From Verrucomicrobiia bacterium (GTDB lineage: Bacteria; Verrucomicrobiota; Verrucomicrobiia; Opitutales; Cerasicoccaceae), in the NCBI GenBank assembly GCA_030425485.1, contig JAUIAM010000015.1:1-64000 (forward strand): a DNA stretch of 64,000 nucleotides, written 5' to 3'. Below are positions 18,331 to 27,800 of this stretch, in pieces. Below the pieces are notes generated by a model, which worked only from the letters and a program-made list of their open reading frames with translations, ran no database searches and was not told where the DNA came from. How positions within the stretch are numbered: position 1 is the first letter of the stretch; each line of letters begins with the position of its first letter. The position numbers were made by a program, and so were the translations under genes.

Positions 18331-18918
18331 TCATAGCAGTTTCAGGAGTTGTTCGATTTCGTGGAGGGTGTCTTGCCGGATGCCCTCTGCGCCCTCGCTT
18401 TTGCTGAGTACGCTGAGGATTTCGGCCTTCTTGACCTGGCGGTCTTCTTCGTCGCGCTCCTGGTCATGAACCTTCAACTCCAGGTTCTTGATCTGGGTGG
18501 AGGCAGACATCAGTTTCTGGATAACGGAAGCGAGGGTGTTCATGGTGGGAAGCTCCTCCTTCATCTTGGCTTCGTTGTCGTCCAAGGTTTTATAAACTAG
18601 GTCCCAGGCGGCCTCCATGGCACCGCTGGCTTTGGTATGGCCGGGGCAGACGCGGGAGAGGATTTCCAGCGTGCGGCGGTTGGTGTTCTTCAGGTGATTG
18701 AGGTGCAGGTTAAAAGGCTCGGGGATGGCGACCGTCGAGGGGGCAGGGCAGTGAGCCCCGCCCGCCTCTGGGTCGTTGTGCCGGATGTCCCCCGTCTGCC
18801 CTTGTCTGTTGGCCGACGCGGTGGGCCCGTCCGGTGCGGGGGTCTTGTTACTGCTATGGCTACTCTGGTCTGTCCCCTTGTCCGGTTGCCCGGAGAAAAC
18901 TGTCGTTTCTGTATCCAT
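18331..18918 (-). CDS. Mu gp27-like phage protein (DUF3486-like)
   Basis: A 195-residue protein with a disordered, polar N-terminal ~65 residues and a helical C-terminal part (LEILSRVCPGHTKASGAMEA, then MNTLASVIQKLMSASTQIKN). It sits upstream of the terminase large subunit where Mu carries gp27; proteins there are thought to help DNA packaging, possibly as a small terminase-like partner. An exact GTATC-N9-GATAC palindrome overlaps its start codon. Identity rests mainly on position and helical pattern. Confidence 0.5.
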   Translation of the reverse strand: MDTETTVFSGQPDKGTDQSSHSSNKTPAPDGPTASANRQGQTGDIRHNDPEAGGAHCPAPSTVAIPEPFNLHLNHLKNTNRRTLEILSRVCPGHTKASGAMEAAWDLVYKTLDDNEAKMKEELPTMNTLASVIQKLMSASTQIKNLELKVHDQERDEEDRQVKKAEILSVLSKSEGAEGIRQDTLHEIEQLLKLL

Positions 18919-18929
18919 GTTTTCGATAC
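18911..18929. promoter_or_regulatory. GTATC-N9-GATAC palindrome at the gp27-like start codon
   Basis: GTATC at 18911-18915 and GATAC at 18925-18929. The minus-strand start codon at 18918-18916 lies inside the motif, a place where a bound protein could block transcription or translation start. Confidence 0.5.
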
Positions 18930-18952
18930 GGTAAAAGTTGTCGTAGGGGTGA

Positions 18953-19219
18953 CTAGGAGGTCAGGCCTTGCTCATCCAGGTAGTCCTGGCCGGCGGCGGT
19001 CACACGGTGACGCTTGTCAGAGGGGTCGATGTCGGGCACATGGCTCTCGATCAGCCCCTTGTCGCAGAGGTAGGCCAGCTCCTTGAGGAGCGCCTTTTGC
19101 TTGATCTCGAATCCGGCGGCGTGGACGCCCTGCAGGAGGGTGTCGGCGGGTAGAGAGGTGGGTGCTGCGGCCTCGAGCTGGAGCAGAATGGCCTGACGTA
19201 GTAATTGGTTTCGTCTCAT
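18953..19219 (-). CDS. Small winged-helix-like phage protein
   Basis: An 88-residue protein: an N-terminal helix (NQLLRQAILLQLEAAAPTSL), then a helix-turn-helix style segment (ALLKELAYLCDKGLIES), a wing-like strand pair (KRHRVTAAGQDYLDE) and the end. The pattern fits the short winged-helix proteins found just upstream of gp27/gp28 in Mu-like phages. It could bind DNA as part of packaging or of late-gene control. Position is between the holin-like and gp27-like genes. Confidence 0.55.
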   Translation of the reverse strand: MRRNQLLRQAILLQLEAAAPTSLPADTLLQGVHAAGFEIKQKALLKELAYLCDKGLIESHVPDIDPSDKRHRVTAAGQDYLDEQGLTS

Positions 19220-19259
19220 GGATGAATGTCGTGTATGGGTCGTGAAGAAAGGCTTGGGG

Positions 19260-19703
19260 CTAGGTGCGGTTGGCGAGGGAACCGCCGAAGTAGAGGCCGA
19301 TAATTGCGCTGAGCAGGTGGGTATCCAGCGGGGTCATGACGAGCCCGTTGAGGGTAATCCACTGGGTTTCCTCGGTGTCAGAAGTGAAGAACAGGAAACC
19401 CTCGCTGATCTGGGTAAAGGCCACGTGAACGGGTGTGCCCGGCATCCACACGGCGACGATTTTCGGAAAGGCCACGATGAAGAACACGGCGATGAGCGCG
19501 ATGGCGCGGCGCGTCCACTGGAAGCCTGTATTGGAAAACTGACGGGCGGCTTCGACATGCTTGAACTTCTCGTTCATGGCCTGGATGCTCAGCAGGCGCT
19601 CCTGGCGTTTGTTTTCCTGCGAGGTGGCGATGAGCTTCATCACGCCGCCGAAGAGCGATGAGCCGAGGAGGGTGACGAGTTCCGTGGGAAAAGGTGCGAT
19701 CAT
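19260..19703 (-). CDS. Holin-like phage membrane protein
   Basis: About 147 residues from the ATG at 19703; an upstream start at 19784 adds a polar leader. It has a short amphipathic N-terminus (PTELVTLLGSSLFGGVMKLI), a charged linker (SQENKRQERLLSIQAMNEKF), a strong hydrophobic segment (RRAIALIAVFFIVAFPKIVA) and a C-terminal weakly hydrophobic stretch (LLSAIIGLYFGGSLANRT). This matches the layout of three-segment holins. Holins open the inner membrane for lysis. No endolysin or spanin gene is near, so its current role is uncertain. Confidence 0.5.
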   Translation of the reverse strand: MIAPFPTELVTLLGSSLFGGVMKLIATSQENKRQERLLSIQAMNEKFKHVEAARQFSNTGFQWTRRAIALIAVFFIVAFPKIVAVWMPGTPVHVAFTQISEGFLFFTSDTEETQWITLNGLVMTPLDTHLLSAIIGLYFGGSLANRT

Positions 19704-19941
19704 GGGAGGGTTTGATTGAGATGGAGGGAGGCGGTATTGCCCCGTTGGCGATGCCGATATTATCACGGATTTTTTTCCCGGCAACGAATCGGTTGGCTTG
19801 GTTTGAACGGTTGGAATTTATACCTGAATTGTTGGGTAATCCTATCGGCTAGTGCCTTGTACTAAATGCATCGCGTGCGTTATCCCGATTGCCCCATGGC
19901 TTGCTCGTGCTATAGTCCCAACTCTGTTTGTCCCCATTGCT

Positions 19942-22900
19942 ATGAAGGCTCCTCTACGCACGATCCTGTTGATTGCCGTATGCACCTATGCGGGCGTTTG
20001 GGTGATGACGGCGGGCGGGAAGTGGCAACCCAGTGCCGACGTGGCAGATGCCGCGCGCAAGGTTGCGCCAAGCTATCCCACATCGGAGCAGTCAGTGCCT
20101 GTGGCGCATGCCACACCCGGACAAGCGCTTAGCGTGCCGGTGGATAAGGTGCGGGCCGAGACGCTCACCGCCGAGCTGCCAGCGCGTTCTCCCTGCATGG
20201 CGTTTTATCCGCAGGCGCGCGTGCTGGAGGAGCGTACCGTGCTGTTTTCGGACACGGAAGTCCGGCGCACGCGATTGCTCAAGCCACAGCGTGGGGAGCG
20301 GACGCTGCTCACCGTAGAGGACTGGGAGTGGCAAGCCGGAGCCTGGGTGCTGCGTCGCGAGGAAGTCATGGTGGCCGATCACGTACTTGTCTCGCTGGGG
20401 GATGCCGGGCAGGCAGAGTTGGTTCGCCGCGCATTGAGCCGCTCTGGCTATGAGGTCGAGTCAACGCCATCGCCCTTTCTGCTCATGGTACAGCTTGGTC
20501 AGCCAAGTCTGGGCGGCGTGCCCGACGCTGTTGCTGAGCTAGGCAAACACCTTTCCCCTGGCAGCACTGTTGAGCCGGACTACCTGTATTTTCCGACTTC
20601 CCGGCCCGACGACCCCGGACTTCAGCGCCAGTATGCTCACGCACTGATGCAGACTTACGAGGCGTGGGAATCTGGCCCGGGTGGCCACGATGTGGTCATC
20701 GCGGTGCTGGATTCCGGAATCGACCCCGAGCACGAAGACCTGGCCGAAAACCTCTGGTCGAACCCCGACGAGATTCCCGGAAACGGTATCGATGACGACC
20801 AGAACGGCTACATCGACGATGTGCACGGTTGGGATTTTTACGATAATGACGGGTCGCTATCGGATAGCCTGGGGCACGGGACCCACGTGGCGGGGATTGC
20901 GGGTGCGGTCGGGGGGAATGGGCTGGGGGGCAGCGGTGTCTGTGCAGAGGCGAGCATGATTGGCCTGCGCTGTGGCGATCAAAGCTTGTCTGCCAGCCAG
21001 GCCATTCTGGCACTGGACTATATCTATCAGCTTAAAGTCAACCAGGGGGTGAACGTCGTCGCATCGAATAATTCCTATGGCACGGTATCGAATAGTGACG
21101 CCTTACGGGCGGCGATCGTGCGCCAGCGAAATGCCGGAATACTCTTTGTGACATCGGCCGGAAACGCTACACAGGATAACGACGCTACGCCTTTCTACCC
21201 GGCTTCCTACGGGCTGGAGAACATCATCGCTGTGGCCAATAGTGACTCAGCGGACAACCTTGCCCCAGACTCTAACTACGGCCTCGGCAGTGTCCACCTG
21301 TCTGCCCCGGGTGTGGATATCTATTCAACTTTGCCGGGGGGCGGCTACGGCTACGATTCCGGTACGTCTATGGCTACGCCGCAAGTGACAGGAGCCATTG
21401 CCTTGGCCTATGCGCTTGTGCCGGGGCTATCCTGGCAGCAGGTGCGCGCCGCCCTGCTGGAGAGTGTGGACCCTATCCCGTCGCATGCCGGAAAGACGGT
21501 GACGGGTGGACGCCTGAATGTTTACGCCATGCTGCTTGAGCTGGCAGACGATCAGGAGATGCACATCAGCTCGCCCGCATTCGCAGTGCAACTGTTTTCG
21601 GCTCAGCATGCCCTCATTTGTGAGGCTGAGGTGAGGCGTGACGGCCTGGTTGCGTCGCCGGATAGTCCGGTGCAGTGGCGTGTCTCTCCGTCCTCTGGCG
21701 TGGTTGTCGAGCAGCTTGGAGATTCCCGTGCAAGGCTTAGTTTTCCCGCCCATGGTGTCTATGCCGTTACGGCTACCATGCGGTCGGGTGGTATCCAAAA
21801 AATGGATACACGCAGCGTTGTCGTTGGGTCGGTGGATAGCGTGCTCGATGAAGCCCTCTTGGCCAGATGGGACTTTGAAGGCGCAGGGGACGGCGTGACG
21901 GATGGTTCCGGCAACGGCTGGCAGGGCACACTGCTTGGTGGCGCTGGCCGGGAGCCTGGTATGGTGGGGGATGCCTATCGGGGAGATGGCACCGCGGGCT
22001 CTCGGGTCGAAGTTACAGGTCTGCCCAGCATGCCCGTGACGACTATTGCGGCCTGGGTAAAGTCTGAGCCGCTCGGGCCAGACGACACTTCATTTCCACG
22101 CGTCTTTGAGAGCGAGGAGTACACCTTCTTTCTGGGGTTCGACGAGGGAGCGGGTAATGCCAATAATCTCAAGTTTCTGGCCCAGCGCGACCAGATTGAG
22201 TCCATCTGGTTTACAAAAAAAGGCACCATCCACCCCGGGGAGTGGAATCACGTAGCCGTGAGCTTTGACCAGTCACGTGGGTTGCCCATGCTGTACATCA
22301 ACGGCGAATACCAACCCGCTTCATTACAGTCGGAGGGGCTTGGAGATTTTATCAGCCAGGCAAGCGATGTCAGCTTGGGTAATAATGCCGCAGGTTCGCG
22401 CGGCCTCAACGGCTTGCTCGATGCATACAGCTTGTATTCACGAGAGTTGAGTGAGGAAGAAATCCGGCTGCTGGCAGCGTTGCCAAGCTTGAGCGTCGCG
22501 CCCGAGGTAGGGGAGTTGTCCTCACAGCTGGCTCCGCTGGGGCAGGCCTGGAGCCCCTTGGTCGAGGTGAACCATGCTGAGGGCCCCCTGAGCTACCAGT
22601 GGGAAGTTGTCTCGGGCACGGAGGCGGTCCTGGATGACGCCGATAGCCCGCTCCCGTCTCTGACCTTTCTCGCCGCGGGGTCGGTGAGGCTACGCCTGAG
22701 TGTGAGTCATGGCAGCGTGACCGTTTGCCGGGAGTGGAGCATATCCACCGGTGGCGAATTGCCGCACATCCGTATCAGTAATTTGGATACAAAACTGTTG
22801 GGAGAAGCGGGCGCGGTTGCGCAGATTCGCATCGAAACAAACGGGGCCATTCCCGAGCCGCTCCACCTGAGCTACCAGACTACCGGTAGCGCGGTGCCCG

Positions 22901-23496
22901 GGGTACATTACGAGGCCCTGGATGGCGCGCTGTTGCTGGAGCCCGGTGCGAGTTCGGCCACGATTTCGGTACATGCGCTTGCGCTGCGCTCTGGCCAAGC
23001 CCGGACGCTCGTGTTGACGCTGGATGCTGGTGCGGGCTATGCGCTGGAGGGGGCACCTTCAGTGCAGGTGAGGCTGCTGCCTTGCACGTTTGAAAACTGG
23101 TCCAGCCACTATCAGGCCATGTCAGGAAGTTCGGGGAGCAGTTGGCGGGCAAACGCAGATGCGAATGCCAATGGGACGAGTAATCTGGTGGAGTATGCGC
23201 TGGGGCTAAGTCCGCTCGCGGTGGATATGGTCGAGCTGCGCCGCCGGCTTCCCCGGGTGGCGGTCAATGAGCAGGGGCAACTGACCTTAACCTACATTCG
23301 TCCAGAGGGGGTGCCTGCCTCTTGCTATCAGGTGGGCTACAGTATGTCGCCCAACGGCGATGATTTTACCCCGCTGGCTGCCACGGGGGATGTGGTTGTG
23401 AACGGCGATGGGACCGAGACCGTTACGGTGACAGACTCCGGTCCGCTGTCTGCGCCCCAGACGCGCTTTCTGCGTTTGCGGGTGGTTGAGCACTGA
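19942..23496 (+). CDS. Secreted subtilisin-like serine protease with LamG and Calx-beta domains
   Basis: About 1184 residues from the ATG at 19942, which begins a signal peptide (MKAPLRTILLIAVCTYAGVW). The S8 catalytic triad is complete: Asp in VVIAVLDSGIDPEHED (~residue 258), His in GHGTHVAGIAG (~313) and Ser in SGTSMATPQVTG (~475), with the oxyanion Asn in TSAGNAT. A LamG/concanavalin-like domain follows at ~636-845, an Ig-like region, a Calx-beta-like domain at ~940-1045 and a C-terminal DANANGTSNLVEYALGLSP segment common in Verrucomicrobiota exported proteins. Two GTATC-N9-GATAC palindromes lie inside the gene. It starts next to the phage module but is a host gene by composition. Confidence 0.85.
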   Translation: MKAPLRTILLIAVCTYAGVWVMTAGGKWQPSADVADAARKVAPSYPTSEQSVPVAHATPGQALSVPVDKVRAETLTAELPARSPCMAFYPQARVLEERTVLFSDTEVRRTRLLKPQRGERTLLTVEDWEWQAGAWVLRREEVMVADHVLVSLGDAGQAELVRRALSRSGYEVESTPSPFLLMVQLGQPSLGGVPDAVAELGKHLSPGSTVEPDYLYFPTSRPDDPGLQRQYAHALMQTYEAWESGPGGHDVVIAVLDSGIDPEHEDLAENLWSNPDEIPGNGIDDDQNGYIDDVHGWDFYDNDGSLSDSLGHGTHVAGIAGAVGGNGLGGSGVCAEASMIGLRCGDQSLSASQAILALDYIYQLKVNQGVNVVASNNSYGTVSNSDALRAAIVRQRNAGILFVTSAGNATQDNDATPFYPASYGLENIIAVANSDSADNLAPDSNYGLGSVHLSAPGVDIYSTLPGGGYGYDSGTSMATPQVTGAIALAYALVPGLSWQQVRAALLESVDPIPSHAGKTVTGGRLNVYAMLLELADDQEMHISSPAFAVQLFSAQHALICEAEVRRDGLVASPDSPVQWRVSPSSGVVVEQLGDSRARLSFPAHGVYAVTATMRSGGIQKMDTRSVVVGSVDSVLDEALLARWDFEGAGDGVTDGSGNGWQGTLLGGAGREPGMVGDAYRGDGTAGSRVEVTGLPSMPVTTIAAWVKSEPLGPDDTSFPRVFESEEYTFFLGFDEGAGNANNLKFLAQRDQIESIWFTKKGTIHPGEWNHVAVSFDQSRGLPMLYINGEYQPASLQSEGLGDFISQASDVSLGNNAAGSRGLNGLLDAYSLYSRELSEEEIRLLAALPSLSVAPEVGELSSQLAPLGQAWSPLVEVNHAEGPLSYQWEVVSGTEAVLDDADSPLPSLTFLAAGSVRLRLSVSHGSVTVCREWSISTGGELPHIRISNLDTKLLGEAGAVAQIRIETNGAIPEPLHLSYQTTGSAVPGVHYEALDGALLLEPGASSATISVHALALRSGQARTLVLTLDAGAGYALEGAPSVQVRLLPCTFENWSSHYQAMSGSSGSSWRANADANANGTSNLVEYALGLSPLAVDMVELRRRLPRVAVNEQGQLTLTYIRPEGVPASCYQVGYSMSPNGDDFTPLAATGDVVVNGDGTETVTVTDSGPLSAPQTRFLRLRVVEH
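21791..21809. promoter_or_regulatory. GTATC-N9-GATAC palindrome inside the subtilase gene (1)
   Basis: GTATCCA AAAAA TGGATAC, a perfect 7-bp-arm palindrome with a 5-bp A-tract centre, in coding sequence. Confidence 0.5.
22772..22790. promoter_or_regulatory. GTATC-N9-GATAC palindrome inside the subtilase gene (2)
   Basis: GTATCAG TAATT TGGATAC: the outer GTATC/GATAC arms are exact and the centre is AT-rich. It lies about 1 kb from the previous copy. Confidence 0.45.
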
Positions 23497-23582
23497 CGAC
23501 GTATAGACGGCGCCGGAGCTTTGCCTTCACGGCGTGGGGGCTTTTGTTTTGATTTTACGCGTGAATCATCTTTGCTCGTAGC

Positions 23583-24674
23583 ATGAAGGTCGTCTTCCGC
23601 AAGAAGGTATTTGATCACGGGCACGGGTTGCCGCCGGGGCAACTGGTGCGTGTCGATCAGTCACTCAAGCCGGACAAGGTGCGCATCCGCCTCATGGCGT
23701 ACAGTGCGGAAGAGTTTGTTGAGGTGGAGGACATCTCGCTGGACGAGCTCCGGCAGCAACTGGAGAACTGGCCGGTATGCTGGGTACATGTCTATGGAGT
23801 GGGGGACGAGGAGCTTATCCGTAAACTGGCCAAACTGCTCAGCATCCACTACCTGGCTACGGAGGAGATTCTAAACACCCGCACCCGTCCGAAGTTTGAG
23901 GAGTACGGGCGCGATCTCTTTGTCGTGACGAAGTCTGCCCAGCTCTTTCAGGATGAGCGCGAAATTCATATCGAGCAGGTATCTTTTTTCGTCAGCAACA
24001 ACGTCCTCCTGAGTGTACAGGAAAGCACGGACGAGCTCTTTACGCCGGTACTAAACCGGGTGCGGGAGTGCTCCGCCCGCCTGCGCAGCCGCGGCACGGG
24101 TTACTTGCTCTTTGCGCTGCTTGACATCAAGAGCGACGGCATCCTCTCCATTCTCGATATGGTCGAGGCGGACATCGTGGAGGTCGAGGAAGACCTGCTC
24201 GGTGAGGATGAGGACTTTAGCATCGAAACTATTTATCGCCATAAGCGTGTGGTGTTGGCCATTATGCGATTTGTGCTCCCGATGCGCGACAACGCCCATC
24301 GCCTGGAGGTGATCGACCACCCGCTGGTGCATGAGGAAGACCACTACTTTTTCCGCGACTTGGCGGATAATACCCGGCGGGCGGCGGACCGCATCGAGCA
24401 TTCGCGTCTCATCCTGCAGAACATGCAGGAGTACTACCACCTGATGGAAGAGCACAAGAACAACAAAATCATGAAGGTGCTGACCATTATCGCTACGCTC
24501 TTTCTGCCGCTGACCTTTATCGCGGGCGTGTACGGGATGAACTTTGACCACGAGGTTAGCCCGTGGAATATGCCCGAGCTCTACATGCGCTACGGCTACC
24601 CGCTATGCCTGCTGTTTATGTTCTGTTTCTTTGCGGGCATGCTCATGTGGTTCCGCAAGATGAAGTGGATTTAG
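23583..24674 (+). CDS. corA: Magnesium/cobalt transporter CorA
   Basis: A 363-residue protein with the CorA layout: a long cytoplasmic alpha/beta domain, a coiled stalk helix (HLMEEHKNNKIMKVLTIIAT) and two C-terminal membrane helices. The signature YGMNFDHE follows the first helix, and the second helix is followed by the basic end WFRKMKWI. CorA pentamers carry Mg2+ (and Co2+ or Ni2+) into the cell. No regulatory element is seen in the short gap from the subtilase gene, so it probably has its own promoter there. Confidence 0.95.
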   Translation: MKVVFRKKVFDHGHGLPPGQLVRVDQSLKPDKVRIRLMAYSAEEFVEVEDISLDELRQQLENWPVCWVHVYGVGDEELIRKLAKLLSIHYLATEEILNTRTRPKFEEYGRDLFVVTKSAQLFQDEREIHIEQVSFFVSNNVLLSVQESTDELFTPVLNRVRECSARLRSRGTGYLLFALLDIKSDGILSILDMVEADIVEVEEDLLGEDEDFSIETIYRHKRVVLAIMRFVLPMRDNAHRLEVIDHPLVHEEDHYFFRDLADNTRRAADRIEHSRLILQNMQEYYHLMEEHKNNKIMKVLTIIATLFLPLTFIAGVYGMNFDHEVSPWNMPELYMRYGYPLCLLFMFCFFAGMLMWFRKMKWI

Positions 24675-24810
24675 AACGTCGATTCCACGCCGTAAGGGCC
24701 CATTGCTTACCGCTCTGAGCGTTTACCCAGGGCGGGTCTTAATACCTCATTCATCAGAAACGGTATAAGTGCCCAGTGTCTCCTCGTTGCGAGGTTGAAA
24801 GACACAGAGC

Positions 24811-27800
24811 CTACTGGTTTTCAAGGTCGGGGCCGAGGCAAAGGCGGAAGCCGATGGATGAGGAAATCGTCGATGCGGCGAGGCTATCCGTGCGCGAGGC
24901 AGCACGGGCGCGATTGACGTTGGTCTCCCAGCCACCACCACGGACGACGCGTCGCCCGCCGCCGATGTTGCGCACCCAGTCCTCGACGCTGCCGCCGGGC
25001 AGGCGGCCGTTGTAGTAGTCCAGGCACCACTCGGCTACGTTGCCATGCATGTCATAGAGGCCGAAGGCATTGGGGGGGTATTGGCCAACGGCTGTCGTGC
25101 CGTAGAGGTCGGGATCTTCCAGAACCGAGGTCGTACGTTCACGCGGATACAGGCCGCGGAAATTCGCATCGCTGGTGCCTGCAGTGCTGCCCCAGTAGAA
25201 GGGGGTGAGGGCTCCGGCGCGGGCGGCATACTCCCATTCAGCCTCGGTGGGCAGGCGGTAGACGTAGCCTTCGGGGAGGCGTCCAGCCTGGCGCTCAGTG
25301 GCATTGATCTTGCGGCAAAAGGTCATGGCATCATCCCAGGAGACTTTCTGCACGGGGTGGTTTTCGCCGCGAAATTCAGAGGGGTTTTTATCCATGATCT
25401 CGCGGTACTGCTCCTGAGTGACCTCGTACTTGCCGAGCCAGAAGCCCTGGGTGAGGGTGACTTCGGTCTGGGGACCCTCCTCGGGGAGGCGGGCATTTTC
25501 CTCCTTGGGGCTGCCCATGATAAAGCTGCCTGCGGGAATCCACTGCATGGGGATGTCGCCCATGGAGACCATGTAGGGGGCGTTCTTCACCGGGCCGGGA
25601 ATGGGCTCCATAGTCACATCCCAGGTATATTTTTCATTGGGGTTGAGCAGGAGTGATTTGTGCACGGGCATGTAGCCGGGGGCATCCAGGGTGAGGTGGT
25701 ACTGTCGGTAGGGTTTGAGGGAAAAGGTGCGCAGCTCGCGCAGGTGGTAGTCGCGCCCGTTGGCGTTCACGGTCAGGTCGATGTCGTCTGGGCTGACGGC
25801 GAGCGTGAGCACGGCGGGCTTGGCCTCCATGTTAAGCTTGAGTGGATAGGTCCTGCCGTCTTCGAGGTCTTTTAAGTTGTATGTGATGTCGAGGTAGGCC
25901 GGGTGGGTGACGAGCAGGGTGACGTCGCCCTCGGGCACGCGGTCAAGCACACTGGCCGAGCCGGGGTAACTCTGGTCCCCGATATGGTAGGTAACGGCGT
26001 TGAGCAGCTCGGTGGTGGCGGGGTTGCCATCAAAGGTGAGCTGCGGTACAATCTCGCTGGAGCGCGGGGTGAGCTCGCCGAAGTCAAGCACCATGCTGGT
26101 GTTGGGGGGGAGGGTGACTTCTAGCGCCTTGGTGCGATAGCCCGGTTTTTCCAGGGTGACGATAAAGGCTTCCTCAACGGGCAGGCCGCTGATGGTGGCA
26201 TTGGTCAGGCCGAGCTCCTTGCCCTCAATGTAGATGTTGGCATCCTTGGGGATGGAGCGCACGCGCAGGGTGCCCGGGATGGGGGAAAGCATGTACTTGA
26301 CGCTGTTGAGCTTGTCGTCAGCAAACTTGAAATGCTCGATCTCCAGCGGGAGGTAGTCCTCCTTTTCCATGCGCAGGGTGTATTCGCCCGCCATGAGCAT
26401 GTCCGCGACCATAAGCACGCCGTCGTCGTTGGCGAGGCCGAGGTTATAGGTCTTTCCGTTGGAGTTGATGGCCAGCGCGCGCACGCCGGGATTGGTTAGG
26501 ATTTCCACATCTGCCATCGAGGGCTCCAGCGCGATCGTAATTTGCTGCGGTTTGTCTTCGATGGCCAACAGCTTGATCTGTTTTTTGTGGTGCGGGGCGG
26601 TAAACTCGAAGCGGTAGTTGCCGGGAAGGATGTTTAGCTCTAGCTGGCCATCCTGCACGGGGAAGGAGAGCTTTTCGCGGGACAGGGTGACCATGGCGGA
26701 CTCCGGCTCCAGACTAAAAGACAGTTTGGGCTTCTTCCCTTCGGGAGTACGAATGGCTACATTTCCCTCGGGGATGGCGTCTCCGCTAAAGGCAAGGCTG
26801 TAGAAACTGATGACGATGTAGGCAAAAACGACGGCGAAGACGCCGATAACAGCCAGGCGGAAGGCACGCTCGTTACCTTTGCCACGCTTTTTAATCTGCT
26901 TGGGAACGGGGATGAAGTCGATGTGGCGAAAGACGGACTTCGTCTCCGATGTGCCGGGCTCCAGCGGCTCGATGCGCTCCTTGACCTCGTTGAGGTTGTT
27001 GAGGTCCTTGAGTACCGATTTGGCCGAGCCGTAGCGCTTCTCCTGGCGGCGTTCCAGGCAATTGGCGATGAGGGTGTCCCAGTGCGGGTTGATATCGGGG
27101 TTGAGCTCCGAGGGGGGCTTGTACTCGTAGCTGGGTTTTTGCCCGGTAAGGAGCCAGTATGCCGTGATGCCAAAGGCGTAGATGTCGGCTCGCTCGTCGC
27201 CCTCCTTCCCCATGCGGACCTCGGGCGCGAGAATGTCCACCGTGTTGATGCGGATGCGGCGCGGACCGAGCGAAATCGGGGGGATGCCAGCCGAGACGAG
27301 TTCCTCAAAGAGGGATTTTCCGGCAATGCTCATCAGCCCGAGTTCGACCAGCTTGATCTGCCCTTCCTCGTTGCGGAGGATATTGGTCGGGTTGAGATTC
27401 AGGTGGAGCACGCGCTGGCTGTGGGCGTACTCGAGTGCTTCGAGTATCTGGTTGAGGATGTCCTTTACCTCGTCTTCGGGGAGGCCCGTGGCAATGTCTG
27501 CCAGGAGCTCGTCTGACTCGCTCTGCTGCTTGCCTTGCTTGTCAAGGGCGATGGATTCGAGGTAATCGGCGAGATTCTGCCCGTCAAAGTCTTCCTGAAA
27601 GAGGACAAAGCGGTTCTTGATGGTGTCCACGTCCTCAATTTTGAGGATGCCGGGGTGATCGAGCTTTGAAAGCTTACTTGAGGCCTGAAAGCAGCGTTCG
27701 CGAAAGCTTGAGTCGCCCTTGACCAGAGGCGGGAGGACAAAGAGGGTCCGATTGTCCTTCTGGCGCGTTTTACGGACCTGATAGAGGCTCCCCATCAAGT

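Larger units (their letters stand above)
9121..19703 (-). mobile_element. Mu-like prophage head/packaging module without tail or transposition genes
   Basis: Ten collinear minus-strand genes run in the Mu head order: holin-like, winged-helix, gp27-like, terminase (gp28-like), portal (gp29/DUF935), protease (gpI-like), cement, major capsid, gp36-like and a LamG tail-fibre-like gene. All frames are open. Missing from the segment are transposase, integrase, repressor, gpF/gp30 head morphogenesis, sheath, tube, tape measure, baseplate and endolysin. Ordinary host genes lie directly on both sides (LolA-like gene at 9058, subtilase at 19942). I could not define end sequences or a target duplication. 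Confidence 0.8.

Noticed and set aside
17480-18334. A 284-codon open frame on the minus strand, in phage direction, across the two exported genes
   Set aside because: It has shadow-like composition (many His, Arg, Asp, Gly), no domain pattern, and the plus-strand frames have clear signal peptides and resemble each other.
9100-19800. Attachment sites or target duplications of the prophage module
   Set aside because: I compared the boundaries by eye and found no convincing direct repeat; 5-bp duplications cannot be recognised without an empty site.
24811-25600. Active formylglycine-generating enzyme, which would pair with the sulfatase at the window start
   Set aside because: The catalytic cysteines are absent (RVVRGGGWETNVNRARAASR), so it is only an FGE-like fold.
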